Part shown: positions 54,900 to 63,089 of the stretch, in pieces
Position numbering within the stretch: the stretch's first letter is position 1
How the letters are laid out: each line of letters starts with the position of its first letter
Origin: Cellulomonas sp. KH9
Lineage (GTDB): Bacteria; Actinomycetota; Actinomycetes; Actinomycetales; Cellulomonadaceae
DNA: 64,000 bases
Direction of reading: 5' to 3'
NCBI RefSeq assembly: GCF_900114185.1
Contig: NZ_FOSE01000001.1
Span: 1,017,749-1,081,748 of the forward strand
The notes under the pieces: model-generated
The model's input: the letters and a program-made list of their open reading frames with translations, nothing else
Database searches by the model: none
What the model was told of the DNA's origin: nothing
Position numbers and translations under genes: made by a program

Positions 54900-54905
54900 A
54901 CTGTA
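54900..54905 (-). promoter_or_regulatory. Leaderless-type -10 (TACAGT) of rarD
   Basis: TACAGT on the minus strand is followed by six bases and the GTG at 54893. Confidence 0.6.
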
Positions 54906-55111
54906 AGCCCGCGGGGCTGCGCGACCCGGTGTCCGCATGGCGGGATGTCCGTATCGTGGAGTGGACGTCGAGCATCGTCGGCGTACCGTCCTAGACTTGT
55001 CCGCGCACTGCTCTCGCACCGACGGCGAGGCGTACGGCCGCAGGGGCAGCCCGCAGCGGGTCCGGACGTCCGACGTGCGAGCGCCCCCACAGCGGAAGGC
55101 AACCTGGTCAC

Positions 55112-56497
55112 GTGAGCACCCCGACCCTGCGCGTCGCGATCGTCGGCGCCGGCCCGGCCGGCATCTACGCGGCTGACATCCTGTCGAAGACCGGTCTCGA
55201 CGTCAGCATCGACCTCTTCGAGCGGCTTCCCGCGCCGTTCGGCCTGGTCCGCTACGGCGTGGCACCCGACCACCCGCGCATCAAGCAGATCATCGTCGCG
55301 CTGCACAAGGTCCTGGAGCGGGGGGACATCCGGCTGCTGGCGAACGTGGACTACGGCACGGACCTCAAGCTCGACGACCTGCGCACCTTCTACGACGCGG
55401 TCATCTTCTCGACCGGGTCGATCCGGGACGCGGCGCTGCCGATCCCCGGCATCGACCTGGACGGCTCCTACGGCGCCGCGGACTTCGTCTCCTGGTACGA
55501 CGGGCACCCCGACGTCCCGCGCACGTGGCCGCTGGAGGCGCAGCACGTCGCCGTCCTCGGCGCCGGCAACGTCGCGCTCGACGTCGCACGCATCCTGGCG
55601 AAGCACGCGGACGACCTGCTGCCCACCGAGGTCCCGGCCAACGTCTACGACATCCTCAAGCAGAACCCCGTCACGGACGTGCACGTGTTCGCGCGCCGCG
55701 GGCCGGCGCAGGCCAAGTTCTCGCCGCTGGAGCTGCGCGAGCTCGGTCACGTGCCGGACGTCGACACGATCGTCTACCCCGAGGACTTCGAGTTCGACGA
55801 CGGCTCGATGGCCGCCATCCACTCGAGCAACCAGACCAAGCAGGTCGTCAAGACCCTCACGGACTGGACGCTCAAGGAGCCCGAGGACCTCACCGCCTCG
55901 CGCCGCATCCACCTGCACTTCCTGCACAAGCCGGTCGAGGTGCTGGGCGAGGACGGCAAGGTGGTCGGCCTGCGCACCGAGCGCACCGCCCTGAACGGGG
56001 ACGGCAACGTCACCGGCACCGGGCAGTTCCACGACTGGCCGGTCCAGGCGGTCTACCGCGCCGTCGGCTACTTCGGCTCGCCGCTGGTCGACATCCCGTT
56101 CGACGAGGTCGCGGGGGTCATCCCCAACCGCGAGGGCCGCGTCATCGACGTCGACGGCGACCAGATGCCCGGGGTGTACGCGACGGGCTGGATCAAGCGC
56201 GGCCCGGTGGGCCTCATCGGGCACACCAAGTCCGACGCGTCCGAGACGATCCGGCACCTCGGCGAGGACGTCGCCGAGGGGGGCGAGGCCTTCTTCACGG
56301 CCACCGAGCGTGACCCGCAGGCCGTGGTGGACTTCCTCGAGCAGCGGGGCGTCGAGGCCATCCAGTGGCAGGGCTGGGAGCTGCTGGACGCGTACGAGCG
56401 GTCGCTGGGCGAGCCGCACGGGCGCGAGCGCGTCAAGCTCGTGCCGCGTGAGCACATGGTCGCGGTGGCCCTGGGTCGCGAGCTCCCGCAGGACTGA
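55112..56497 (+). CDS. FprA-type ferredoxin/adrenodoxin-NADP+ reductase
   Basis: This 461-residue flavoprotein has the FAD motif VAIVGAGPAGIYAAD (GxGxxG at 12-17), the adrenodoxin-reductase signature LVRYGVAPDHPRIKQI, a second nucleotide motif AVLGAGNVALDVARIL, and the late FAD segment VYATGWIKRGPVGLIGHTK. It resembles mycobacterial FprA, which moves electrons between NADPH and ferredoxins. The partner ferredoxin is not in the window. GGAAGG lies 10 bases before the GTG start. A TAGACT at 54992-54997 may mark its promoter. Confidence 0.92.
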   Translation: MSTPTLRVAIVGAGPAGIYAADILSKTGLDVSIDLFERLPAPFGLVRYGVAPDHPRIKQIIVALHKVLERGDIRLLANVDYGTDLKLDDLRTFYDAVIFSTGSIRDAALPIPGIDLDGSYGAADFVSWYDGHPDVPRTWPLEAQHVAVLGAGNVALDVARILAKHADDLLPTEVPANVYDILKQNPVTDVHVFARRGPAQAKFSPLELRELGHVPDVDTIVYPEDFEFDDGSMAAIHSSNQTKQVVKTLTDWTLKEPEDLTASRRIHLHFLHKPVEVLGEDGKVVGLRTERTALNGDGNVTGTGQFHDWPVQAVYRAVGYFGSPLVDIPFDEVAGVIPNREGRVIDVDGDQMPGVYATGWIKRGPVGLIGHTKSDASETIRHLGEDVAEGGEAFFTATERDPQAVVDFLEQRGVEAIQWQGWELLDAYERSLGEPHGRERVKLVPREHMVAVALGRELPQD

Positions 56498-56505
56498 GCA
56501 CGACC

Positions 56506-56538
56506 GCTGCCCCGGACGGTCGATCCGTCCGGGGCAGC
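56506..56538. terminator. Bidirectional hairpin between ferredoxin reductase and ABC ATPase genes
   Basis: A perfect 14-bp stem (56506-56519 with 56525-56538) has a 5-base loop. It lies between converging genes. Confidence 0.7.
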
Positions 56539-56573
56539 GCCGTGCCGGGCCCCGCACGCGGGGCGGTGCGGCG

Positions 56574-57323
56574 TCAGGCGGTGAACCGCCGCACGAACTC
56601 CCGGGTGCGGGCCTCGAGCGGGTCGCCCAGGACCTGCGCGGCCGGGCCGCGCTCGTGCACCCGGCCGGCGTGCAGGAAGCACACCTCGTCCGCGACGTCG
56701 CGGGCGAACGCCATCTCGTGCGTCGCCAGCAGCATCGTCAGGCCGGTGTCCTTCAGCTCACCGAGCAGGTCGAGGACCTCGCCCACCAGCTCCGGGTCCA
56801 GCGCACTGGTGACCTCGTCGAGCAGCAGCACCGCCGGCCGGCCCACCAGGGCACGGGCGATCGCGACGCGCTGCTGCTGCCCGCCCGAGAGCTCGTCGGG
56901 GAACGCGCGCGCCTTGTCCGCCAGCCCCACGCGCTCCAGCACGGCCATCGCCTCGTCCTGCGCCTGCCGCCGCGCCGTGCGGTGCACGAGCCGCGGGGCG
57001 AGCGTCACGTTGTCCAGCACCCGCAGGTGCGGGAAGAGGTTGTAGGACTGGAACACCATCCCCATCCGGGCACGCACCGCGTCGGCGTCGAGGCGCGGGT
57101 CGGTGATGTCGCGGCCCTCCAGCTCGATCACGCCGTCGTCGACGTCCTCCAGCAGGTCCACGCACCGCAGCAGCGTCGACTTGCCGGACCCGGAGGCGCC
57201 GATGAGCACGACGACGCGGTGGGCGTGCACGTCCAGGGACAGCCCGTCGAGCACGACGTGCTCGCCGAAGCTCTTGCGCACGTCGCGTACCGCGAGGAGC
57301 GGGGTGTCGAGTGCCCCGGTCAC
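56574..57323 (-). CDS. Polar amino acid ABC transporter ATPase
   Basis: This 249-residue ATPase has Walker A IGASGSGKST (about residues 41-50), FQSYNLFPHL as Q-loop, the signature ELSGGQQQRVAIARAL, Walker B LLLDEVTSALDPE, and the switch His in LLATHEMAFA. It is closest in style to GlnQ/HisP importers. It is the last gene of a binding-protein/permease/ATPase set. The GTG start overlaps the permease stop (GTGA). The substrate could be glutamate, glutamine, arginine or cystine; sequence alone does not decide. Confidence 0.94.
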   Translation of the reverse strand: MTGALDTPLLAVRDVRKSFGEHVVLDGLSLDVHAHRVVVLIGASGSGKSTLLRCVDLLEDVDDGVIELEGRDITDPRLDADAVRARMGMVFQSYNLFPHLRVLDNVTLAPRLVHRTARRQAQDEAMAVLERVGLADKARAFPDELSGGQQQRVAIARALVGRPAVLLLDEVTSALDPELVGEVLDLLGELKDTGLTMLLATHEMAFARDVADEVCFLHAGRVHERGPAAQVLGDPLEARTREFVRRFTA

Positions 57324-58222
57324 CGCAGCGCCCCCGCCCCGGCCAGGCCGCTCTGCGCGCCCAGCCACCCGGAGCGCCGCGCCAGCACGTCGGTCAGGCG
57401 CGTCAGCGGGATGGTGAGCAGCACGAACAGGACGCCGGCGACGACGTACGGGGTGAAGTTGGCGTGCGTGGCCGTCGCGATCTGGGCGGCCCGGACGGCG
57501 TCGACGGCCCCGAGGATCGAGATGAGCCCGGAGTCCTTCGACAGCGACACGAGGTCGTTGAGCAGCGGGGGCACGACCCGGCGCACGGCCTGCGGGAGCA
57601 CGACGTGCCGCAGGGTCTGCCCGCGGGTGAGCCCGAGCGAACGGGCGGCGGCGACCTGCGAGGGGTGCACGGACTCGATGCCGGCGCGGAACACCTCGGC
57701 GACGTACGCCGAGTACGTGAGCACGAGCGCCACCCCGCCGAGCACCACCGCCGAGGTCGGGACGCCCTGCAGGCGCAGCCCGGGCACGCCGAACCCGACC
57801 AGCAGCAGCACGAGGATCAGCGGCAGCCCACGGAAGACGTCGACGTACGCGGTGGCCAGCAGCCGCAGCGGGAGGAACACGGGCCCGTGCAGGGTGCGGG
57901 CCAGCGCCAGCCCGAGCGCGACGACCACGATGACGACAGCGCACACCGCCATCACCCGGACGTTCAGCCACAGCCCCTCGAGGACGCGTGGCAGCGACGC
58001 CAGCGCGACCTCGGGGTCGAGGAACGAGGCCTGCACCCGCGGCCACCCGGGCGCGGCCCGCACGCCGAGCACGACGACCGCGGTCAGCGCGACGGTGGAG
58101 ACCAGCGCGGCGAGCGTGGAGCGGCGTGCCCGTGCACGGCGGTACGCGTCCCGCTCGCGCTGCACCGGGGACGGCGTCCACGGCGCCTGTGCGGGTACCG
58201 CGTGGCCGGCGGGGGCGGTCAC
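57320..58222 (-). CDS. Polar amino acid ABC transporter permease
   Basis: This 300-residue membrane protein has a HisM-type permease core with the cytoplasmic loop AARSLGLTRGQTLRHVVLPQ that docks to the ATPase. AYVAEVFRAGIESVHPSQ and DLVSLSKDSGLISILGAVD are family hallmarks. A single permease implies a homodimer. The N-terminal 40 residues are cytoplasmic and Arg-rich. The start GTG at 58222 lies 7 bp after the binding-protein stop, so the operon is tightly packed. Confidence 0.94.
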   Translation of the reverse strand: MTAPAGHAVPAQAPWTPSPVQRERDAYRRARARRSTLAALVSTVALTAVVVLGVRAAPGWPRVQASFLDPEVALASLPRVLEGLWLNVRVMAVCAVVIVVVALGLALARTLHGPVFLPLRLLATAYVDVFRGLPLILVLLLVGFGVPGLRLQGVPTSAVVLGGVALVLTYSAYVAEVFRAGIESVHPSQVAAARSLGLTRGQTLRHVVLPQAVRRVVPPLLNDLVSLSKDSGLISILGAVDAVRAAQIATATHANFTPYVVAGVLFVLLTIPLTRLTDVLARRSGWLGAQSGLAGAGALR

Positions 58223-58229
58223 GTCCGGC

Positions 58230-59066
58230 TCACCGCAGGACGGGCGCGCCGGCCGCGTCGGTCAGCCACTCGGCCTCGAGCCCGGCGAGCGTCCCGTCCT
58301 CGCGCAGCGCGTCCACGGCCTGCGACACGGCCGCGGTCAGCGCCGAGCCCTTGTCGAGCACCAGGCCGAACTCGTCACCGCCCGCGCTGTCCGGCAGCTG
58401 GCCCAGCAGCACGCCGTCCTCGAGCTCGGCGGCCGTGATGTACAGCGCGGTCGGCAGGTCCACCACGACCGCGTCGACCAGCCCGGACGTCAGGGCCTGC
58501 TTGACCTGGTCGTTGTCGTTGAACACCGAGACGTCCGCGTCGGGCGCGACGATCTCCTGCGCGGCCGTCAGGCTCGTGGTGCCCACCATCGCCCCGATGC
58601 GCGCACCGGCGAGGTCGGCGAGGCCCGTGGCGTCGGCGACGGGGGATCCGGCCAGCGTCACGACGGCCTGCGCGGTCGTGTAGTAGGGCGAGGAGAAGTC
58701 GAGGTTGGCGCGGCGCTCGTCGCTGATGGAGACCTGGTTGACCGCCACGTCGAACGACTTGGCCCCGGGCGCGATGATCTGGTCGAAGCCCGCCGTCACC
58801 CAGGCCACGTCGTCCGCGTCGAACCCGAGCTCCTCGGCCACCGCGTACGCGACGGCGGCCTCGAAGCCCTCGCCGCTCGCCGGGTCGTTGCCCGCCACCC
58901 ACGGCTCGTACGCCGGGTCGGACGTGGCGAACGTCAGCACCCCGGGGGTCACGGTCGGCAGCGTGCCGTCCGTGGTCGCCGCGGTGGGGGAGTCGTCCGC
59001 GGGCGCGCACGCTGCCAGCGTCAGGGCGGCCGCGACGGCGAGGGCGGTGAGGCGGGCGGGGCGCAT
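58230..59066 (-). CDS. Polar amino acid-binding lipoprotein
   Basis: This 278-residue family 3 solute-binding protein is anchored as a lipoprotein (lipobox LAAC, Cys20). Typical elements are [52 protein letters not shown] and the hinge [10 protein letters not shown]. The ligand-binding Arg/Asp pattern fits a polar amino acid. It heads the leftward three-gene transporter operon; the permease and ATPase follow. An Ala/Thr-rich linker of about 20 residues follows the lipid anchor. Confidence 0.93.
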   Translation of the reverse strand: MRPARLTALAVAAALTLAACAPADDSPTAATTDGTLPTVTPGVLTFATSDPAYEPWVAGNDPASGEGFEAAVAYAVAEELGFDADDVAWVTAGFDQIIAPGAKSFDVAVNQVSISDERRANLDFSSPYYTTAQAVVTLAGSPVADATGLADLAGARIGAMVGTTSLTAAQEIVAPDADVSVFNDNDQVKQALTSGLVDAVVVDLPTALYITAAELEDGVLLGQLPDSAGGDEFGLVLDKGSALTAAVSQAVDALREDGTLAGLEAEWLTDAAGAPVLR

Positions 59067-59251
59067 GGGGTCTCCAGGGGATGCGGGCGGGCGGGGTCAC
59101 CACGGCATCGGGGCGGGGCAAGGATACGAGCGCCGCCCGGGTGGTGCGGCGCCGTCCACGGTGGCGCGCCGGGGAACGTCGGCCCGGCGCGTGGCGTTGT
59201 GACAGGTGCGGACGGACGTGGGTGCCGGACGCGGGGAGGACGAGGACGCAG

Positions 59252-60124
59252 ATGGGTCACCGGCACTACAACGGGCTGAAGACGGCGGCGCTGTTCGGCG
59301 CCCTGTGGGCCGTGCTGCTGGGCATCGGCTGGCTGCTGGGCGGCGGGCCGCAGTACCTCTGGCTGTTCACGGCGATCGGCCTCGTGATGACGGCGTACAG
59401 CTACTGGAACTCGGACAAGATCGCGATCCGCGCCATGCGGGCGCGACCGGTCAGCGAGATCGAGCAGCCCACGATGTACCGCATCGTCCGCGAGCTCTCG
59501 ACGGCCGCCCGGCAGCCCATGCCGCGGCTGTACGTGTCGCCGACGATGGCGCCCAACGCGTTCGCGACGGGCCGCAACCCCCAGAACGCCGCGGTGTGCT
59601 GCACCGAGGGGATCCTCGCCATCCTGGACGAGCGCGAGCTGCGCGGCGTGCTGGGGCACGAGCTGATGCACGTCTACAACCGCGACATCCTCACGTCGTC
59701 GGTCGCTGCGGCGGTCGCCGGTGTCATCACCTCGCTGGCCCAGTTCGCCATGTTCTTCGGCGGCGGGGACCGACGCGAGGGCGGCAACCCCCTGGCGAGC
59801 CTGCTGATGGTGTTCCTCGCGCCCCTGGCCGCGACCATGGTGCAGCTCGCGATCTCCCGCACCCGCGAGTACGACGCGGACGAGGACGGTGCGCGGCTCA
59901 CCGGTGACCCGCTGGCGCTGGCGTCCGCGCTGCGCAAGCTCGAGGCCGGGGCCAACGCCCGGCCGCTGCCCCAGGACCGTGAGCTGGTGGACGTCTCCCA
60001 CCTCATGATCGCCAACCCGTTCCGGGGCGCCGGCGTCGGTCGCCTCTTCGCGACCCACCCGCCGATGCCGGACCGGATCGCCCGGCTCGAGGCCATGGCG
60101 GGCGGGCCCGTCACCCGCTACTGA
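59252..60124 (+). CDS. htpX: HtpX-type zinc metalloprotease
   Basis: This 290-residue membrane protease has two N-terminal helices (about 11-30 and 35-51). The zinc site is HELMH (H136, E137, H140) with E206 in [13 protein letters not shown] as the third ligand. Two further hydrophobic segments lie between them. HtpX degrades misfolded membrane proteins from the cytoplasmic side. GGGGAGGACG lies upstream of the ATG at 59252. In mycobacteria htpX likewise follows the menJ/grcC1 genes. It ends 58 bp from converging yajQ. Confidence 0.93.
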   Translation: MGHRHYNGLKTAALFGALWAVLLGIGWLLGGGPQYLWLFTAIGLVMTAYSYWNSDKIAIRAMRARPVSEIEQPTMYRIVRELSTAARQPMPRLYVSPTMAPNAFATGRNPQNAAVCCTEGILAILDERELRGVLGHELMHVYNRDILTSSVAAAVAGVITSLAQFAMFFGGGDRREGGNPLASLLMVFLAPLAATMVQLAISRTREYDADEDGARLTGDPLALASALRKLEAGANARPLPQDRELVDVSHLMIANPFRGAGVGRLFATHPPMPDRIARLEAMAGGPVTRY

Positions 60125-60137
60125 GCGCCGCGCTGCC

Positions 60138-60167
60138 GCAGGCCGACCGGTCACCCGGTCGGCCTGC
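60138..60167. terminator. Bidirectional hairpin between htpX and yajQ
   Basis: A perfect 13-bp stem (60138-60150 with 60155-60167) has a 4-base loop. There is no T-tract. Confidence 0.7.
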
Positions 60168-60182
60168 GCGCTGTGCGGACCG

Positions 60183-60680
60183 TCAGCGGTAGTTGACGAA
60201 CTGCAGCGCCGCGTCCACGTCGGCGCCCTTGAGCAGCGCGATGACGGCCTGCAGGTCGTCACGGCTCTTGGCGGAGACCCGCAGCTCGTCGCCCTGGATC
60301 TGCGTCTTGACGCCCTTGGGCCCCTCGTCGCGGACCGTCTTCGCGAGCTTCTTGGCGACCTCGCTGCTCAGGCCCTCCTTGATGGAGGCGGCCAGGCGGT
60401 ACTCCTTGCCCGAGGGCTTGGGCTCGCCGTCGCCCGTGTCGAGCGACTTCAGCGAGATGTTGCGCTTGATCAGCTTGGTCTGGAAGACGTCCAGCACCGC
60501 GAGCACGCGCTCGGGGGAGTTGGCGACCATGAGGATGCTCTCGCCGCTCCAGGCGATGGACGCCCCCACGCCCTTGAAGTCGTAGCGCTGCGCGATCTCC
60601 TTCGCGGCCTGGTTCAGCGCGTTGTCGACCTCCTGGCGGTCGACCTTGCTGACGACGTCGAACGACGACTCGCTCGCCAT
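60183..60680 (-). CDS. YajQ family nucleotide-binding protein
   Basis: This 165-residue protein starts [18 protein letters not shown] and continues [19 protein letters not shown], the highly conserved YajQ opening. It ends [24 protein letters not shown]. Two ferredoxin-like domains are expected. YajQ proteins bind nucleotides, including cyclic di-GMP in some bacteria, and have been linked to transcription and RNA; the role here is unknown. GGGAGG lies just before the ATG at 60680. Confidence 0.93.
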   Translation of the reverse strand: MASESSFDVVSKVDRQEVDNALNQAAKEIAQRYDFKGVGASIAWSGESILMVANSPERVLAVLDVFQTKLIKRNISLKSLDTGDGEPKPSGKEYRLAASIKEGLSSEVAKKLAKTVRDEGPKGVKTQIQGDELRVSAKSRDDLQAVIALLKGADVDAALQFVNYR

Positions 60681-60904
60681 GCTGCTCCCTCCCGGCCCCC
60701 GGTGGGGGCGCCTGCTGGTCCGTCCGACGAGGGGGTGGGCGGGGCACGTCAGGTGCCGTCGGACCCCGGTCGCGGGTCCGGCCACGGGCCGATGTGCGCG
60801 AGGCCCCCTCGGACTTGCTATCCTTCCATCCGCACGCCGCTCGCGCGGACGCGCCGGTCCCGCCGTCCGTGGGGGTCGACGTGGCCGACGGGTCGGTGCT
60901 CCTT

Positions 60905-60986
60905 GGCGGGTTACCCGAGTGGCCAAAGGGGGCTGACTGTAAATCAGCTGGCAACGCCTACGGGGGTTCGAATCCCTCACCCGCCA
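60905..60986 (+). tRNA. tRNA-Tyr (GTA)
   Basis: This is an 82-base class II tRNA with a 7-bp acceptor (GGCGGGT with ACCCGCC), an anticodon loop CTGTAAA giving GTA, a short variable arm, and T loop TTCGAAT. CCA is not encoded after the discriminator A60986. TATCCT at 60819-60824 is a possible -10 about 80 bases upstream. A strong hairpin follows. Confidence 0.96.
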
Positions 60987-60991
60987 CGTAC

Positions 60992-61025
60992 CGGAGGGGC
61001 CGTCCTGACCAGGACGGCCCCTCCG
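60992..61025 (+). terminator. Terminator hairpin after tRNA-Tyr
   Basis: A perfect 15-bp stem (60992-61006 with 61011-61025) has a 4-base loop and starts five bases after the tRNA. Confidence 0.75.
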
Positions 61026-61080
61026 TCGTCCCCGGGGTCGTGTCGCCCGTGACGTGCGCCGTGGCGCGGCGCGGGGTGCC

Positions 61081-61497
61081 TCAGCAGGTCCAGGTGCCCT
61101 TCGTGATGCTCACGGTGCTGCCCTCGTCGCGGGTGTCGAAGACGCCGGCGTCCTCCTCGGAGCCGAACGCCACCCCGACGCCCACCGGCTCGCCGTAGCC
61201 CGTGAGGCCGCTGAGCGCGTCCTGGGCGCCGGACTGGCAGCTCGGGGCCCAGGGATCCACCTCGTAGCCCTCGTCGGCCAGGCGCTCGACCTCCGTGGCC
61301 AGCGCCGGGTCGTCGCCGTTCTCGGCGATCGCGGTCCAGACGACCCAGAACTCGCCGTCGGCGTCGGCGGGGGTGACGGCCGCGGGCCAGTCGGCAGTCG
61401 AGGGGTCGACGCCCTGGTCGCCGCTGCAGGCGGTCAGGAGGAGGGTGGCGGACAGGGCGGCGGCCGCGGCGAGGCGACCGCGCGGGTGGGTGCGCAT
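61081..61497 (-). CDS. Small secreted lipoprotein, unknown
   Basis: This 138-residue protein has a signal peptide and lipobox LTAC (Cys24). The mature part contains [31 protein letters not shown] and later SCQSG and TWTC, giving two cysteines that could pair outside the membrane. I do not recognise the family. It lies alone between tRNA genes, oriented opposite to them. The start ATG at 61497 has no strong Shine-Dalgarno sequence. Codon bias and an intact lipoprotein signal make it credible as a gene. Confidence 0.78.
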   Translation of the reverse strand: MRTHPRGRLAAAAALSATLLLTACSGDQGVDPSTADWPAAVTPADADGEFWVVWTAIAENGDDPALATEVERLADEGYEVDPWAPSCQSGAQDALSGLTGYGEPVGVGVAFGSEEDAGVFDTRDEGSTVSITKGTWTC

Positions 61498-61604
61498 GCG
61501 CCGGATCGTGGCACGCACCCCCCGCGCGCGCGACGAACTGAAACGCTTCGGATCCCGCACGGGCGGCCGACGGAGGGGTCCGGACGGGGGTGCTGCGGAG
61601 CCGA

Positions 61605-61634
61605 TTTCCGACCACGGCGGTGCCCGTGTACTCT
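61605..61634 (+). promoter_or_regulatory. Promoter of tRNA-Thr / tRNA-Met unit
   Basis: TTTCCG (61605-61610) and TACTCT (61629-61634) are separated by 18 bp and end 10 bases before the tRNA-Thr gene. Confidence 0.45.
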
Positions 61635-61644
61635 GGTCCGCGCT

Positions 61645-61717
61645 GCCCCGATAGCTCAGTCGGCAGAGCGTCTCCATGGTAAGGAGAAGGTCAAGGGTTC
61701 GATTCCCTTTCGGGGCT
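61645..61717 (+). tRNA. tRNA-Thr (GGT)
   Basis: This 73-base tRNA has acceptor GCCCCGA with TCGGGGC, an anticodon loop ATGGTAA (anticodon GGT), and T loop TTCGATT. The discriminator is T61717 and CCA is not encoded. It is followed 58 bp later by tRNA-Met. Confidence 0.95.
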
Positions 61718-61731
61718 CTGTGGTGTGTCAC

Positions 61732-61759
61732 GGGCCGGTCGTCCTCGGACGGCCGGCCC
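61732..61759 (+). terminator. Hairpin between tRNA-Thr and tRNA-Met
   Basis: A 13-bp inverted repeat with one G-U pair (61732-61744 with 61747-61759) lies in the spacer. It may be a processing signal or a terminator. The 2-base loop means the inner pairs must open. Confidence 0.5.
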
Positions 61760-61775
61760 AGGGCACGACCGCTGT

Positions 61776-61852
61776 GGCGGGATAGCTCAGGTGGTTAGAG
61801 CACACGGCTCATAATCGTGGTGTCGCGGGTTCGAATCCCGCTCCCGCTACCA
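61776..61852 (+). tRNA. tRNA-Met (CAT), elongator type
   Basis: This 77-base tRNA includes an encoded CCA (61850-61852). The acceptor GGCGGGA pairs with TCCCGCT, with a G-U at the first pair. Anticodon loop CTCATAA gives CAT. The anticodon stem lacks the three consecutive G-C pairs of initiator tRNA, so it is taken as the elongator; a CAT tRNA modified to read isoleucine cannot be excluded but is unlikely next to rpmG. Confidence 0.9.
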
Positions 61853-61945
61853 CGTACGGCGATCATCCGTCGCAGCAGCGCGCGTCGGCCGGCGCGCGCC
61901 AGGAGAAGAGCGCAGCCCCAGCGGGGCGCGAGAGGTGACACGAAC

Positions 61946-62116
61946 ATGGCCAGCAAGAGCGCGGACGTCCGCCCGAAGATCACGCTCGCCTGCACGGAGT
62001 GCAAGGAGCGGAACTACATCACCAAGAAGAACCGTCGGAACACGCCCGACCGGCTCGAGATGAAGAAGTACTGCCCGCGTGACAACAAGCACACGGTGCA
62101 CCGCGAGACCCGCTGA
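61946..62116 (+). CDS. rpmG: 50S ribosomal protein L33
   Basis: This 56-residue protein starts [19 protein letters not shown] and ends [14 protein letters not shown]. Zinc-binding forms of L33 have two CxxC pairs. Here the first is intact (C16, C19), but the second is CPRD, so one cysteine is replaced. AGAGGTGACACGAAC lies before the ATG. The order tRNA-Thr, tRNA-Met, rpmG, hadA, hadB matches the arrangement I recall upstream of secE/nusG in mycobacteria. secE is not reached in this window. Confidence 0.95.
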   Translation: MASKSADVRPKITLACTECKERNYITKKNRRNTPDRLEMKKYCPRDNKHTVHRETR

Positions 62117-62144
62117 CGCGGGCCACGCGCCACGACTGACCGAC

Positions 62145-62597
62145 GTGCCGGTCGACACCTCCTTCGCCGGGCGGGCCTACCCGCCCGGCGACGTGTATGT
62201 GGTCTCGCGCGAGAAGCTGCGGGAGTTCGCCGAGGCGACGGGTGCCACGCACCCGGCCCACACGGACCCGCAGGCGGCTCGCGCGCTCGGGTACCCCGAC
62301 GTGATCGCCCCGCCCACGTTCGCCGTGGTGGTCGCGCAGCGCACCGAGGCGCAGTACGTGCAGGACCCGGCGGCAGGCATCGACTTCAGCCGCGTGGTCC
62401 ACGCCGACGAGCGGTTCACGCACCACCGGCCGATCCACGCCGGTGACCGGCTGCGCGCGGCGCTGCACGTCGACGCCGTGACGCAGCGCGCCGGCCTGTC
62501 GATGGTCACCACGCGCTGCGAGATCGTCGACGAGGACGGCGGCGCCGTCGCGACCGTCGTCTCGACGCTGGCCGTACGGCCCGAGGACGCGGCATGA
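62145..62597 (+). CDS. HadA-like MaoC-fold dehydratase subunit
   Basis: This 150-residue hot-dog-fold protein carries the N-terminal half pattern seen in HadA: FAGRAYPPGDVYVVSREKLREF, then a HPAHTDPQAARALGYPDVIAPPTF segment in place of a full catalytic hydratase motif. It is normally a stabilising, substrate-binding partner of HadB in a (3R)-hydroxyacyl-ACP dehydratase. It overlaps the next gene by 4 bp. The GTG at 62145 is the best start because it begins just before the family match. The substrate in a presumably mycolate-free organism is unknown. Confidence 0.85.
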   Translation: MPVDTSFAGRAYPPGDVYVVSREKLREFAEATGATHPAHTDPQAARALGYPDVIAPPTFAVVVAQRTEAQYVQDPAAGIDFSRVVHADERFTHHRPIHAGDRLRAALHVDAVTQRAGLSMVTTRCEIVDEDGGAVATVVSTLAVRPEDAA

Positions 62598-63031
62598 CCG
62601 CCGCGCCCGCCCGTCCCGCCCTGGCCGACCTCGCCGTGGGCCAGGAGGTCGCCCGCCGTCCCGTGACGGTCGACCGCGCACGGCTCGTGCGCTACGCCGG
62701 TGCGTCCGGCGACTTCAACCCGATCCACTGGAACGAGCGGGTCGCCACGGCCGTGGGCCTGCCGGGCGTCATCGCGCACGGCATGTGGACCATGGGTGCG
62801 GCGGCGGCCGTCGTGGCCGACTGGGCCGGTGACCCGGGAGCCGTCGTGGACTACCAGGTGCGCTTCACGCGCCCCGTCGTGGTCCCGGACCCGGGGGAGG
62901 TCGTCGTCGACGTCGTCGCGACCGTGGGCGCACTCGACGCGGAGGCCCGGACCGTCCGTCTCGACCTCACGGTGAGCGTGGACGGTGCGCGCGTGCTGGG
63001 CCGCGCGCAGGCGGTCGTCCGGCTCGTCTGA
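62594..63031 (+). CDS. HadB-like MaoC dehydratase, catalytic subunit
   Basis: This 145-residue MaoC-type hydratase has the catalytic Asp-His motif in YAGASGDFNPIHWNERVA, followed by GVIAHGMWTMGAAA. The hot-dog fold has its active site at the dimer interface with the HadA-like partner. It would dehydrate (3R)-hydroxyacyl thioesters in fatty acid synthesis or modification. The start overlaps the upstream stop (ATGA). No third (hadC-like) gene follows; a LacI-family gene converges 58 bp away. Confidence 0.88.
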   Translation: MTAAPARPALADLAVGQEVARRPVTVDRARLVRYAGASGDFNPIHWNERVATAVGLPGVIAHGMWTMGAAAAVVADWAGDPGAVVDYQVRFTRPVVVPDPGEVVVDVVATVGALDAEARTVRLDLTVSVDGARVLGRAQAVVRLV

Positions 63032-63089
63032 CCGGGTCCGCGCGCAGGCGGTCGGGCCGGTCGGACCAGGCGGTCGTCCGTCGAGGGCC

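Noticed and set aside
61541..61554. TGAAACGCTTCGGA as a catabolite-control or LacI-type operator before the small lipoprotein gene
   Set aside because: It has only three-base arms around the centre and fits no known consensus well; no regulated carbon gene is adjacent.
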